Below, one piece after another: positions 34,926-43,483 of a stretch of 64,000 nt of DNA. How positions within the stretch are numbered: the stretch's first letter is position 1; every line of letters starts with the position of its first letter. The notes under the pieces were generated by a model, which did not search any database, was not told the DNA's origin, and saw only the letters and a list, made by a program, of their open reading frames with translations. The DNA comes from an uncultured Bryobacteraceae bacterium (lineage in GTDB: Bacteria > Acidobacteriota > Terriglobia > Bryobacterales > Bryobacteraceae), in assembly GCA_937920635.1 (NCBI GenBank), contig CAKZUE010000065.1:19680-83679 (forward strand), written 5' to 3'. The translations under genes were made by a program, and so were the position numbers.

Positions 34926-36917
34926 ATGCCCTCCCCAGGCTGGCTGAAAACGCTGCGCTCCGCGGGCTGGCTGGAGCTGCTGTTCGCGGCGGCGGTGGCG
35001 GCGAGTCTGGCCGCGCAGTGGCTGGCGCCGGGGCGGGCGGGCACGGTGCTGCTGCAACTGGCGGCGTTCACACTGGGCTTTCTGCTGGCGTGGCGCCACG
35101 GGCTGCGGCTGGTGCGGCGGCTGATCTGGCGGCTGCGGAACCGGCTGATCGTCGCCTACGTGTTCATCGCGGTGGTGCCGATGCTGATGCTGGCGGTGTT
35201 GACGCTGGCAGGGGCGTGGGTGGTGTCGGGGCAGATTGCCGCGTATCTGCTGAGCGTGGAGATGGGGCGGCGGGTGAACTCGCTGGAGATGACGGCGCGG
35301 TCGCTCGAGCGGGCGGCGCCGCAGGTGCGGGTGGAGGCGGTGCGGCGGGCGGGGTTTTTCATCCGCGACCGGTTTCCCGGGGCGGAGATTCTGCTGAAGG
35401 ATGAACAGGGGCGCGAGGTCCGGTACCCGGAGGACGCGCGGCTGCCGCATCCGCCGGAGGGGCACGGGGCGCGAGCCGGGCTGCTGATCCACGAGGGGCG
35501 GTTCCACCTGTGGGCGCACGCAGGCGGGGAGCGGTCCGAGGTGGTGATCGTGGTGCCGGTGACGCAGGCGTTCCTGCAAGGGCTGGCGCCGGGGCTGGGC
35601 GTGATTCAGTTGACGCCGTTTTCAATCGAGCCGGGCGGCGTGCGGGCGATGCAGGTTGCGCTGCACCCGCCGCTCGATGAGGAGACGCCGGCGGGGGGCA
35701 TGATTCCAGAGCCGGTCAATGTGCTGGACCTGCCGCTGAAGTGGGGCGTCTCGATGCCGGCGGCGATCTGGGAAAAGCCGGAGCGGGAGGCGACGGTGTT
35801 TCTGGGAGCGGCCACCCGGATCAGCGGACCGCTGCGGATCATGTTCAGCGTGGACACGAGCAGCAGCGGGCCGACGATGCTGGTGCTGTTCACGACGGCG
35901 CTGATCGTGTTCTTCATTGTGGAGATCAGCTCGATCTGGATCGGGGTGTCGCTGTCGCGGACGATCACCTCGGCGGTGAACGACCTGTACGAGGCGACGG
36001 TGCGGATCCGCGGCGGAGATCTGAGCCACCGGATTCTGGTGACGGGCAACGATCAACTGGCGGAGCTGGGCACGTCGTTCAACATCATGGCGGGCAACCT
36101 GGAGCGGCTGCTCCAGGCGGAGAAGGAGCGGCAGCGGTTGCAGGCGGAGCTGGAGATTGCGCGCGAGGTGCAGTCGCAACTGCTGCCGAAGCCGATCACG
36201 CGCTTCGGAACGCTGCATCTTGCATCCGTGTGCAACGCGGCGCGGATGGTTTCGGGCGACTATTTCGACTACCAGCCGGTGAGCGAAGGGCGGCTGGCGG
36301 TGGCGCTGGGCGACGTGGCGGGCAAGGGCATTTCGGCGGCGCTGCTGATGGCGACGCTGCAATCGGCGATGCGGAGCCAGTTGCGGCAGTGCATGGAGGC
36401 GGCGGAGGCTGCGGCAGCGGGGCTGGGGGGCGGCTACGGACCGCCGGCGGTTTCGACGGCGCGGCTGGTGTCGAACCTGAACCAGCAGCTCTACGCTTCG
36501 ACGGCGCCGGAGAAGTACGCGACGTTCTTCTTCAGCGTTTACGATGAGGGGACGTCGGAGCTGGTGTATACGAACGCGGGTCATCTGCCGCCGCTGCTGG
36601 TGCGCAACGGCGAGGTGACGCGGCTGGACACGAACGGGATGGTGGTGGGCTGCTTCGCCGGAGCGCGCTATGGCGAGAGCCGCCTGAAACTCGAGCCCGG
36701 CGATCTGCTGGTGTGCTACACGGACGGCGTGACGGAGCCGGAGAACGCCTACGGGGAGATGTTCGGCGAGCCGCGGCTGTGCGCGCTGCTGGCCGAGCAT
36801 GCGGGGATGGACGTGGAAGAGCTGGGGCGGCTGATCGAAGAACAGGTGGCGCGGTGGACGGAGTCGACCGAGCTGCAGGACGACTTCACCCTGCTGCTGT
36901 TGCGCAAGACGGAGTGA
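34926..36917 (+). CDS. Membrane PP2C/SpoIIE-type serine phosphatase with HAMP domain
   Basis: 663 residues. N-terminal membrane helices (about 15-35, 40-58 and 75-98) are followed by an extracytoplasmic sensor-like region to about residue 315, another helix (LVLFTTALIVFFIVEISSIW), a HAMP domain (about 340-395) and a SpoIIE/RsbU phosphatase domain. Phosphatase motifs are VSGDYFDY, GDVAGKGISAALLMATLQ, YTNAGHLPPLLVR and CYTDGVTEPENAYGEMFG. Such proteins dephosphorylate STAS-type anti-anti-sigma factors in partner switching. A STAS protein is encoded at 45625 but no anti-sigma kinase is visible. Confidence 0.93.
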   Translation: MPSPGWLKTLRSAGWLELLFAAAVAASLAAQWLAPGRAGTVLLQLAAFTLGFLLAWRHGLRLVRRLIWRLRNRLIVAYVFIAVVPMLMLAVLTLAGAWVVSGQIAAYLLSVEMGRRVNSLEMTARSLERAAPQVRVEAVRRAGFFIRDRFPGAEILLKDEQGREVRYPEDARLPHPPEGHGARAGLLIHEGRFHLWAHAGGERSEVVIVVPVTQAFLQGLAPGLGVIQLTPFSIEPGGVRAMQVALHPPLDEETPAGGMIPEPVNVLDLPLKWGVSMPAAIWEKPEREATVFLGAATRISGPLRIMFSVDTSSSGPTMLVLFTTALIVFFIVEISSIWIGVSLSRTITSAVNDLYEATVRIRGGDLSHRILVTGNDQLAELGTSFNIMAGNLERLLQAEKERQRLQAELEIAREVQSQLLPKPITRFGTLHLASVCNAARMVSGDYFDYQPVSEGRLAVALGDVAGKGISAALLMATLQSAMRSQLRQCMEAAEAAAAGLGGGYGPPAVSTARLVSNLNQQLYASTAPEKYATFFFSVYDEGTSELVYTNAGHLPPLLVRNGEVTRLDTNGMVVGCFAGARYGESRLKLEPGDLLVCYTDGVTEPENAYGEMFGEPRLCALLAEHAGMDVEELGRLIEEQVARWTESTELQDDFTLLLLRKTE

Positions 36918-36923
36918 GCGGAG

Positions 36924-37934
36924 ATGACGCACGGGCGGAGAGCGCTGGTCCTGATCGCCGCGGTGCTCGCCACGCTGAGCCTGGGGACGCTGGGGTTCGC
37001 CACCATCGCGGATTTTCCGCTGGTGGACGCCGTGTACATGGCGATCATGACGATGACCACGGTGGGCTACGGAGAGATCCATCCACTGAGCCGCGAGGCG
37101 CGGATCTTCAACTCCGTGTACATGGTGCTGAGCGTCAGCATGATGCTGTCAGTGATCGGCGTGATGACGCAGACGATCCTGGAGGCGCAGTTCCGCGATG
37201 CTTTCGACCGGAGAAGGATGAGGAAAATGATCGAATCGCTGCGGGGGCATTACATCGTGTGCGGGTACGGGCGGGTGGGACGGGGAGCTGCCGCCGAACT
37301 GAGAAAGAGCGGCGAGAAGGTGGTGGTGGTAGACCGGGACGAGAAGCGGCTGGAGCTGGCGAGGAAACAGGGGTGCGCAGCACTGGCGGGAGACGCGACG
37401 TCGGACGACTCGCTGCGGGAGGCGGGGATTGAACGGGCGGCGGGGCTGGTGGCGGCGCTGAGCACGGACGCGGACAATCTGTTTGTGGTGATGTCGGCGA
37501 AAGCGCTGAACGCCGGGCTGCGGGTGGCGGCGCGCGCTTCCGACGAACCCACGGAGCAGAAGCTGGTGCGCGCGGGGGCGGACGCGGTGCTGGCGCCGTA
37601 CAAGACCGCCGGGGCGCAACTGGCGCTCTCGCTGCTGAAGCCGCACGTGCGGCAGTTTCTCGACTTTGCGCTGTCGACGCCGGAATGGGACGTGCGCATC
37701 GAGCAGGTGGCGGTGGATGCGGCGAGCGATCTGGTGGGAAAATCGCTGGCGGAGGCGCGCATCCGGGGCGAGATGCAGGTGGTCGTACTGGCGATCCGCC
37801 GCGCGGGCGGCGGGATGGAGTTCAACCCGCCGGCGGCGGCGGCGATCGAAGCCGGAGACTGCCTGGTGGTGATGGGCGAGGCCGAGCCGCTGCGCCGTTT
37901 TGAGATCCGCGCCGCCGGAGGCCGCGAGCAATGA
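36924..37934 (+). CDS. Potassium channel with RCK/TrkA domains
   Basis: 336 residues. Two transmembrane helices flank the pore loop with filter TTVGYGEIHP (about residues 44-53). The RCK N domain has the Rossmann motif GYGRVGRGAAAEL and VVVVDRDEKRLELARKQG, and a TrkA-C domain lies after about residue 250 (VAVDAASDLVGKSLAEARIR). A ligand-gated K+ channel of the inner membrane. It starts six bases after the phosphatase gene and overlaps nnr by four bases. Confidence 0.94.
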   Translation: MTHGRRALVLIAAVLATLSLGTLGFATIADFPLVDAVYMAIMTMTTVGYGEIHPLSREARIFNSVYMVLSVSMMLSVIGVMTQTILEAQFRDAFDRRRMRKMIESLRGHYIVCGYGRVGRGAAAELRKSGEKVVVVDRDEKRLELARKQGCAALAGDATSDDSLREAGIERAAGLVAALSTDADNLFVVMSAKALNAGLRVAARASDEPTEQKLVRAGADAVLAPYKTAGAQLALSLLKPHVRQFLDFALSTPEWDVRIEQVAVDAASDLVGKSLAEARIRGEMQVVVLAIRRAGGGMEFNPPAAAAIEAGDCLVVMGEAEPLRRFEIRAAGGREQ

Positions 37935-39403
37935 AGATCCTGACAGCGGAACAGATGCGGGAGATCGACCGGCGCACGATCGAAGCGGGCGTGCCGTCGA
38001 TCGTGTTGATGGAGAACGCGGCGTGCCGGTTTGTGGAGTTTCTGGAGCGCGAGTATGAGCCGCTCAGGCATCAGCGGATCGTGGTGATCTGCGGCAAGGG
38101 CAACAACGGCGGCGATGGGATGGCGATCGCGCGGCAACTGCATCTGCGGTTCCGTCCGCGGGCGCTGGACGTGGTGCTGGCATGGGCGCCGGAGGAGCTG
38201 CGGGGCGACGCGGAGATCAACTACCGGATGCTGAAGGCGCTGGGGGTGGCGGTGCACCGCGAGATCACGCCCCCGATGCGGGCGGCCACGCTGGTGATCG
38301 ACGCGCTGCTGGGCACGGGGCTGAGCGGGCCGGCGCGGGGCGCGGCGCTGGACTTCATTCACGAGATGAACCGCGGATTTCCGCGCGCGGAGGTGGTGAG
38401 CGTGGACATGCCGTCGGGGCTGTGCGAAGACGGCGAGAGCGTGCTGCCGGCGCACACGGTGACGTTCACGGCGCCGAAGGTGGAGCAGGTGCTGCCGCCG
38501 CTCTGCGACCGGGTGGGGCGGCTGCACGTTGTGCCGATCGGGACGCCGGAGGCGATGCTGGAGCAGGACGCGGGACTGTGGCTGGAGCTGATCGAGCCGC
38601 GCCGGTTCCGGCGGCTGTTCGAGCCGCGGCCGCGCGGGGCGCACAAAGGGGACTTCGGCCATGTGCTGGTGATCGGCGGCTGGGAGGGCAAGGGCGGCGC
38701 GGCGGCGATGGCGGGCTGGGCGGCGCTGAAAGCGGGCGCGGGACTGGTGACGGTGGCGTGCGCGGAGGCGGAGCGGAGGACGGTGACGTCGCTGGCGCCG
38801 GAGCTGATGACGCAGGGGCTGGGCGAGGATCCGGGAGACAAAGACGTGATTGCGCTGGGGCCGGGGCTGGGGCGGGATCCGGAGATGGTGTCGCTGGCGC
38901 AGCGGCTGTTTGCGCAGTCGGCGCTGCCGATGGTGTTGGACGCCGACGGGCTGAACGCGCTGGCGCGGACGCCGGTGCGCGGCCCGGGGCCGTGGCGCGT
39001 GCTGACGCCGCATCCGGGCGAGATGGCGAGGCTGGCCGGATGCACAAGCGTGGACATTCAGGCGGACCGGGTGGGGGTGGCGCGGCGGTTCGCGGGCGAG
39101 CGCCATGTGGTGCTGGCGCTCAAAGGGCAGCGCACGCTGATCGCGCACCCCGACGGGCGGGTGCAGGTGAACCCGACGGGGACGCCGGCGATGGCGACCG
39201 CCGGTTCCGGCGACGTGCTGACGGGCATGATCGCCGGGCTGCTGGCGCAATGGCCGGACCGCCGCGAAGAGGCGCTGATGGCGGCGGTGTGGCTGCACGG
39301 GCGGGCCGGCGAGCTGGCGGCGGAGGCGGCCACGGAGTGGTGCGTCACGGCGACGGACCTGATCCGATATCTGCCTGAAGCGATCCGGGAAGCGGCCGGA
39401 TGA
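37931..39403 (+). CDS. nnr: Bifunctional NAD(P)HX epimerase / ADP-dependent dehydratase
   Basis: 490 residues repairing hydrated NADH/NADPH. The N-terminal YjeF epimerase domain (1-215) has VVICGKGNNGGDGMAIARQL and ALLGTGLSGPARG. The C-terminal ribokinase-like dehydratase (225-490) has VLVIGGWEGKGGAAAMAGW, VLTPHPGEMARLAG and the catalytic TPAMATAGSGDVLTGMIAG. Both halves look complete. It overlaps the channel gene and tsaE by four bases on each side, so translation is coupled. Confidence 0.96.
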   Translation: MKILTAEQMREIDRRTIEAGVPSIVLMENAACRFVEFLEREYEPLRHQRIVVICGKGNNGGDGMAIARQLHLRFRPRALDVVLAWAPEELRGDAEINYRMLKALGVAVHREITPPMRAATLVIDALLGTGLSGPARGAALDFIHEMNRGFPRAEVVSVDMPSGLCEDGESVLPAHTVTFTAPKVEQVLPPLCDRVGRLHVVPIGTPEAMLEQDAGLWLELIEPRRFRRLFEPRPRGAHKGDFGHVLVIGGWEGKGGAAAMAGWAALKAGAGLVTVACAEAERRTVTSLAPELMTQGLGEDPGDKDVIALGPGLGRDPEMVSLAQRLFAQSALPMVLDADGLNALARTPVRGPGPWRVLTPHPGEMARLAGCTSVDIQADRVGVARRFAGERHVVLALKGQRTLIAHPDGRVQVNPTGTPAMATAGSGDVLTGMIAGLLAQWPDRREEALMAAVWLHGRAGELAAEAATEWCVTATDLIRYLPEAIREAAG

Positions 39404-39828
39404 GGACGCGCACCTTCACTACGAGAAGCGAGGAGGAGACGATCGCGCTGGCGGCGGATCTGGCGCGGGAGTGGACGCCGCCGCGGTGCGTGCTGCTGAT
39501 TGGGAATCTGGGCGCGGGCAAGACGACGTTTGCCAAGGGCGTGGCGGAGGGGCTGGGCGCGGCGCCGGCGGAGGAGATCTCGAGCCCGACCTTCGCGCTG
39601 ATTCACGAGCACGGCGAGGGGCTGCTGTATCACGTGGATCTGTACCGGCTGGAGACGGAAGCGGAGGTGGCTTCGCTGGGGCTGGAGGAGATTCTGGCGC
39701 GGCAGGCGGTGGTTCTGCTGGAATGGGCGGAGCGGTTTCCGCGGCTGCTGCCGGAGGAGCGGGTCGAAGTGGTGATCGAACCGAGGGAGGATGAATCGCG
39801 TTGGATTGTAGTGAAGGAGCTGCCGTGA
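39400..39828 (+). CDS. tsaE: tRNA threonylcarbamoyladenosine biosynthesis ATPase
   Basis: 142 residues. Walker A is GNLGAGKTTFAKGVAEGLG (about 39-57). The family motifs EEISSPTFALIHEH, LYHVDLYRLE and VVLLEWAERFP are all present. TsaE works with TsaB and TsaD to make t6A on tRNAs. Linkage with nnr is very common in bacteria. The stop codon overlaps the GTG start of the AI-2E-family gene. Confidence 0.96.
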   Translation: MRTRTFTTRSEEETIALAADLAREWTPPRCVLLIGNLGAGKTTFAKGVAEGLGAAPAEEISSPTFALIHEHGEGLLYHVDLYRLETEAEVASLGLEEILARQAVVLLEWAERFPRLLPEERVEVVIEPREDESRWIVVKELP

Positions 39829-40943
39829 GCGGCGCAGAGAAGAGCCGGAGCGGGCTGTATGCACTGGGCGCGCTGGCGATCCTGAGCGCCGTGTTGGTGG
39901 GGCTGATGCTGTGGCCGTTTGTGCGGCCGCTGGCCTTTGCGGCGGTGCTGGCGGTGGCCTTCGAGCCGCTGTATGAGAAGCTGCTGCGGTGGCTGCGCTC
40001 GTCCGCGGCGGCGGCTCTGACGGCGACGCTGGTGATCCTGCTGCTGGTGCTGGCGCCGCTGGCGGTGATCGGGGTGAACGTGATTCAGGAAGCAGGCGGG
40101 TTATACCAGAGCCTGGCGAGGCACACTTCGGAGCAGGGCGGTTGGGCGGCGTGGCTGGCTTCACTGGTGGAGCAGCCGGTGCAGTGGACTGCGCAGAAGA
40201 CGGGGCTGCCGGCGCCGGACGTGAAAGCGGCGCTGCTCGAGCAGGCGCAGACGGTGGTGAAGGTGCTGGGAAGCTGGGGCGCGGCGCTGCTGGCCAATAT
40301 CACGGCGACGTTGGGCAATGCGCTTCTTTCAGTGTTCATTCTATTCTTCCTGTTCCTGGAGGGGCCGAAAATCCGGGACGGGTTCTACGCATGGTCGCCG
40401 CTGGAGCCGGAGAAAACGGCGGCGTTGCTGGCGGCGATCCGCGATTCGATCGTGGCGAACTTTCACGGGATGGCGGCGGTGGCGGTCTCACAGGGCGCGC
40501 TGACGTCGATTGGATTCCTGATTGCAGGAGTTCCGGGGCCGGTTTTCGCAGGCGCGGCAGCGGGAGTATGCTCGCTGATTCCGGTGGTGGGCACGGCGCT
40601 GGTGTGGCTGCCGGCGGCGGCGATTCTGCTGTTTCAGGGCTCGTGGGGCAAGGCGCTGTTTCTGGTGTTGTGGGGCGCGGTGGTGGTGGGGATGTCGGAC
40701 AATTTTGTGCGGCCGTGGGTGCTGAGCGGGCGCACGGGGATGAACGGGCTGGTGATCTTTTTCTCGCTGATGGGCGGGATGCAGGTGTTCGGGGCGATCG
40801 GGCTGTTTGCGGGGCCGGTGATTGTGTCTGCGGCGGCGGCGGTGTTCCGGATGCTGCGGGAACAATACGCGGCGCCGCCGGTGGTCATTTCTTCGGCGGA
40901 GGCTGCGGCTCGCCCACCCGCCCCGGCTTCTCCCCCGGCTTGA
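39825..40943 (+). CDS. AI-2E family transporter (UPF0118/PerM-like)
   Basis: 372 residues with about eight membrane helices in the usual pattern. Paired N-terminal helices, a soluble loop (QEAGGLYQSLARHTSEQGGW) and a C-terminal bundle with SLIPVVGTALVWLPAAAILL and MSDNFVRPWVLSGRTGMNGLVIFFSLMGG identify the family. Members export AI-2, protons/sodium or other small molecules; the substrate is not predictable. Translation starts at GTG 39825 overlapping the tsaE stop. The last 59 bases overlap the convergent secreted coiled-coil gene. Confidence 0.91.
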   Translation: MSGAEKSRSGLYALGALAILSAVLVGLMLWPFVRPLAFAAVLAVAFEPLYEKLLRWLRSSAAAALTATLVILLLVLAPLAVIGVNVIQEAGGLYQSLARHTSEQGGWAAWLASLVEQPVQWTAQKTGLPAPDVKAALLEQAQTVVKVLGSWGAALLANITATLGNALLSVFILFFLFLEGPKIRDGFYAWSPLEPEKTAALLAAIRDSIVANFHGMAAVAVSQGALTSIGFLIAGVPGPVFAGAAAGVCSLIPVVGTALVWLPAAAILLFQGSWGKALFLVLWGAVVVGMSDNFVRPWVLSGRTGMNGLVIFFSLMGGMQVFGAIGLFAGPVIVSAAAAVFRMLREQYAAPPVVISSAEAAARPPAPASPPA

Positions 40944-41550
40944 GCAGCGTGGGTTTTTTCTTGCCGGGCGCGACGCCTTCCTTTTCCGATTCGATCCGCT
41001 TGCGCTCTTTTTCGAGTTCGGCCTTGCGCTCGGGCGCAAGCAGTTCCTCGCGCTCCTGGCGGAGCGCCTTTTCCTTGTCCTGGACGGAGAGCGTGCGCTC
41101 CTTGATGTCCTGTTCGTTCATCTCGATGCTGTCGCGGAGGGTCTCGATCGCCTGTTCGAGGGCGAACTGATAGCGGGCGCGGTCGGGCTCGTCTCTTTCC
41201 GCCATGGATTCGAGTTTGGCCAGCAGCTCTTTCTGCGCGCTGACGACGCCGTCGAGCTTCTCGAGCGGCTTCTGGCGGCGGATGGCATCATCGATGTTCA
41301 TGTCGATGGCTTCCATGATCTGGGTGACCTGCTCGAGGGTGTCGTGGATGAGGCCGCTGCGTCCGGTCTGGCGCTTGGCGAAGAGCTGCTCGAGCATGTC
41401 GACGCGCTGGCGGGCGAACTTCAGATAAAGCTGGAGGCGCGGCTCGGGCTCCTGCACGAGCCGGAGCTGCTCGACCTCATCGGGGGTGAGGAAATCGCGC
41501 TGCGCCATCGCAGGCAGGCAGGCGAGGATGAGCCAGAGAAGCCAACGCAT
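40885..41550 (-). CDS. Secreted coiled-coil protein, unknown function
   Basis: 221 residues: a signal peptide (MRWLLWLILACLPAMA, cleaved before QRDFLTP), a helical region, then a long Glu/Lys/Arg-rich coiled coil (about 100-190) and a basic proline-rich tail ending QPPPKK. It is the third gene of a trio behind a TPR protein and a second small secreted protein. Its coding end overlaps the AI-2E transporter gene on the other strand. It is not a family I can name; a periplasmic scaffold is a possible role. Confidence 0.7.
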   Translation of the reverse strand: MRWLLWLILACLPAMAQRDFLTPDEVEQLRLVQEPEPRLQLYLKFARQRVDMLEQLFAKRQTGRSGLIHDTLEQVTQIMEAIDMNIDDAIRRQKPLEKLDGVVSAQKELLAKLESMAERDEPDRARYQFALEQAIETLRDSIEMNEQDIKERTLSVQDKEKALRQEREELLAPERKAELEKERKRIESEKEGVAPGKKKPTLLKPGEKPGRVGEPQPPPKK

Positions 41551-41562
41551 ACGGAGACTCCT

Positions 41563-42003
41563 TTATCGGCCGGTCATGACACCGTGGAGAAACTGCTCGT
41601 GAATGGCGGCGAGGCGCTGGCGGACCTGTTCGATCCGTTCGCGTTCCTCGAAGCCGACGGCGAGGGAAAGTTCCTGGAGGCCTTTGTCGAACTCGCGCGT
41701 GCGCAGCTCGCCGCGCTTGTACTGGCGGCTGAGCTTGCCGGGGCGGCGGCCGGTCGAGCGGAGCGCATCGAGCGCGAGTTCGGAAGCGGTATAGACGTCT
41801 TCGATGGCCGCCTCGAGGCTGGAACGCGCGCCGCCTTCGCGCACGAGCTTCCAGGCGTCCTTCAGGCGAGCCTCGCTGAATTTCAGCGCCTGATCGAACC
41901 GTTTGAAGGGATCGCGCTCGCCGCGCACGGACTCCATGGTGAGCGGCGGCGGAGGCGCCGCGAGCAGCAGGGCGGAAGCGAACAGACAGAGCCAGGGTCT
42001 CAC
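41563..42003 (-). CDS. Small secreted helical protein, unknown function
   Basis: 146 residues with a signal peptide (MRPWLCLFASALLLAAPPPP) and a mostly helical, charged mature part (FKRFDQALKFSEARLKDAWK and FEERERIEQVRQRLAAIHEQ). Its ATG overlaps the TPR gene stop by four bases, and the next secreted gene follows after 12 bases, so the three are one operon. No known family is recognised. Confidence 0.68.
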   Translation of the reverse strand: MRPWLCLFASALLLAAPPPPLTMESVRGERDPFKRFDQALKFSEARLKDAWKLVREGGARSSLEAAIEDVYTASELALDALRSTGRRPGKLSRQYKRGELRTREFDKGLQELSLAVGFEERERIEQVRQRLAAIHEQFLHGVMTGR

Positions 42004-43115
42004 CGCCGCACCGCCTTTTCGAGGATTTTGACGCGCTGCCGCGCTTTGAACTCTTCGTCGGGATGAGCGCCGTTGCTCGAGGCGAGGAAGCGGCGGTAGC
42101 TGTCGAGCGCGGGGCCGGGCTGGTTCATCGCGTCGAGCATGGTAGCGCGGAAGTAGTCGTAAGCGGGGCTGGGGCCGTTGAGCTCGCGGGCGCGATCGAG
42201 CGCCGCCAGCGCGGGTTCGTATTGCTTGAGGAGCATGAGGACGGCGGTCAACTCGTTCCAGGCTTCGCCGGAGCGGGGCGCGAGGCGCACGGCCTCCTGG
42301 AACTGCGGCGCGGCCTCCGGGTATTTTTTCTGGTCGCGGAGGAGGCGGCCATAGAAGAGGCGGAGGTCAGCGTTGCGCGGCTCCTGTTCGACGAGAGAGG
42401 CGGCGATGGCGGCGCTTTGCTCGAGCTGCTTGTTGCGCAGGTAGGCGGTGGCGAGGGCGTAGAGGACGGCGGGAGAGGGGCTTCTGGCGCGGGCGGCTTC
42501 GAGATGAAGGATGGCGTTGTCGAGGTCGCCGGCTTCGAGTTCGAGCACGCCGAGGCGCTCGAGCGCAGCGGGCTCATCGGGGAAGCGGGCATAGACGGCA
42601 GCGGCTTTCTGCTTCTCGCCCGCGCGCTGCCACGCTTCGGCGAGCGCAAAGGCGGTGTCGAGGTCCTGCGGCTGCTTCCGCGCGGCCTTTTCGAACGCCC
42701 CCGCGGCCTCCCGCCAGCGGCCCGAACCGGCGAGGGCGCGGCCGAGCAGGAAGGCGGCTTTGGGGTCATCGGGCTGCTCTTCGAGGCACTCTTCGAGCAG
42801 CGGGACAGCCTCGGCGGGCTGTTGGGCGCGGATGAGGAGATGCGCCAGGTTCAGCCGCGCGGGGCGGATATCGGGATCGATCTCGAGCACGCGGCGGAAG
42901 GCGGCGATGGCGCGCGAATCGTCGCCGGTTTCGGAGAGAGCGAGGCCGAGATGGAAGTGGATGGCGGCCGAATCGGGGGCCTTGCGGGCGGCCTCTTCGA
43001 GCAGCGGGAGGGCCTCGCGGGCGCGGCCTTCCTCGATGAGGCGCAGCGCTTCCGGGGGCGGCGCGGCAGGCGCCTGAAGGAAGAGCCATGCCAGCACGGG
43101 AAGGGCCCAGCTCAC
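42000..43115 (-). CDS. Secreted TPR-repeat protein
   Basis: 371 residues. A short signal-like N-terminus (SWALPVLAWLFLQAPAAPPP) is followed by eight to ten tetratricopeptide repeats, for example SAAIHFHLGLALSETGDDSRAIAAFRRVLEIDP around residues 50-80 and later PSPAVLYALATAYLRNKQLEQSAAI. It probably assembles a periplasmic protein complex. GTG is the start codon; TACAAT lies six bases upstream. It leads the trio with the two small secreted proteins. Confidence 0.85.
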   Translation of the reverse strand: MSWALPVLAWLFLQAPAAPPPEALRLIEEGRAREALPLLEEAARKAPDSAAIHFHLGLALSETGDDSRAIAAFRRVLEIDPDIRPARLNLAHLLIRAQQPAEAVPLLEECLEEQPDDPKAAFLLGRALAGSGRWREAAGAFEKAARKQPQDLDTAFALAEAWQRAGEKQKAAAVYARFPDEPAALERLGVLELEAGDLDNAILHLEAARARSPSPAVLYALATAYLRNKQLEQSAAIAASLVEQEPRNADLRLFYGRLLRDQKKYPEAAPQFQEAVRLAPRSGEAWNELTAVLMLLKQYEPALAALDRARELNGPSPAYDYFRATMLDAMNQPGPALDSYRRFLASSNGAHPDEEFKARQRVKILEKAVRR

Positions 43116-43121
43116 GTTTCC

Positions 43122-43127
43122 ATTGTA
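43122..43127 (-). promoter_or_regulatory. Candidate -10 element for the TPR trio
   Basis: TACAAT (one mismatch from TATAAT) on the minus strand, then GGAAAC and the GTG start at 43115. It lies back to back with the cyaY element 25 bases away. Confidence 0.5.
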
Positions 43128-43151
43128 TCGGCTGGACCGCGCCGCGCCCGC

Positions 43152-43157
43152 TACACT
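43152..43157 (+). promoter_or_regulatory. Candidate -10 element for cyaY-hemW-ltaE
   Basis: TACACT followed by GGGAAGTG (8 bases) and the ATG at 43166. Both the hexamer and the spacing match pyrR. Confidence 0.5.
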
Positions 43158-43165
43158 GGGAAGTG

Positions 43166-43483
43166 ATGCTCACCGAACAGGAGTTTTCCAAGGCGGCGGG
43201 AGACGCCATCGAGAGCCTGTACCGGAAGCTGGCCGCGGCCAGCGACGAGTACGAATTCGATGTGGACATGAACGCGGGCGCGCTGTCGATCGAGTTCGAG
43301 GAGCCGCGCGAGCGGTTCGTCGTCAGCCCGAATTCGCCGGTGCGGCAAATCTGGGTGTCGGCGCACGTGAAGAGCTACAAGCTGGGCTGGAACGGCGCGG
43401 CGTTTGTGCTCGACGACGGGCGGACGCTCGAACAACTGATCGCGGACGCCATCCGCGTCCGGATCCCTGAGTTCACGCTGTAA
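43166..43483 (+). CDS. cyaY: Frataxin-family iron-binding protein
   Basis: 105 residues. The N-terminal helix (LTEQEFSKAAGDAIESLYRKL) contains the acidic ridge, followed by strands YEFDVDMNAGALSIEFE, FVVSPNSPVRQIWVSAHVK and SYKLGWNGAAFVLDDGRTLEQL. The QIWVSAHVKSYKLGWNG stretch corresponds to the conserved frataxin sheet (QIWLA...SGPYHFDW type). Frataxins bind iron and modulate Fe-S cluster assembly. It directly precedes hemW, whose GTG start abuts its stop. Bacterial frataxins are best known from Proteobacteria. Confidence 0.88.
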   Translation: MLTEQEFSKAAGDAIESLYRKLAAASDEYEFDVDMNAGALSIEFEEPRERFVVSPNSPVRQIWVSAHVKSYKLGWNGAAFVLDDGRTLEQLIADAIRVRIPEFTL

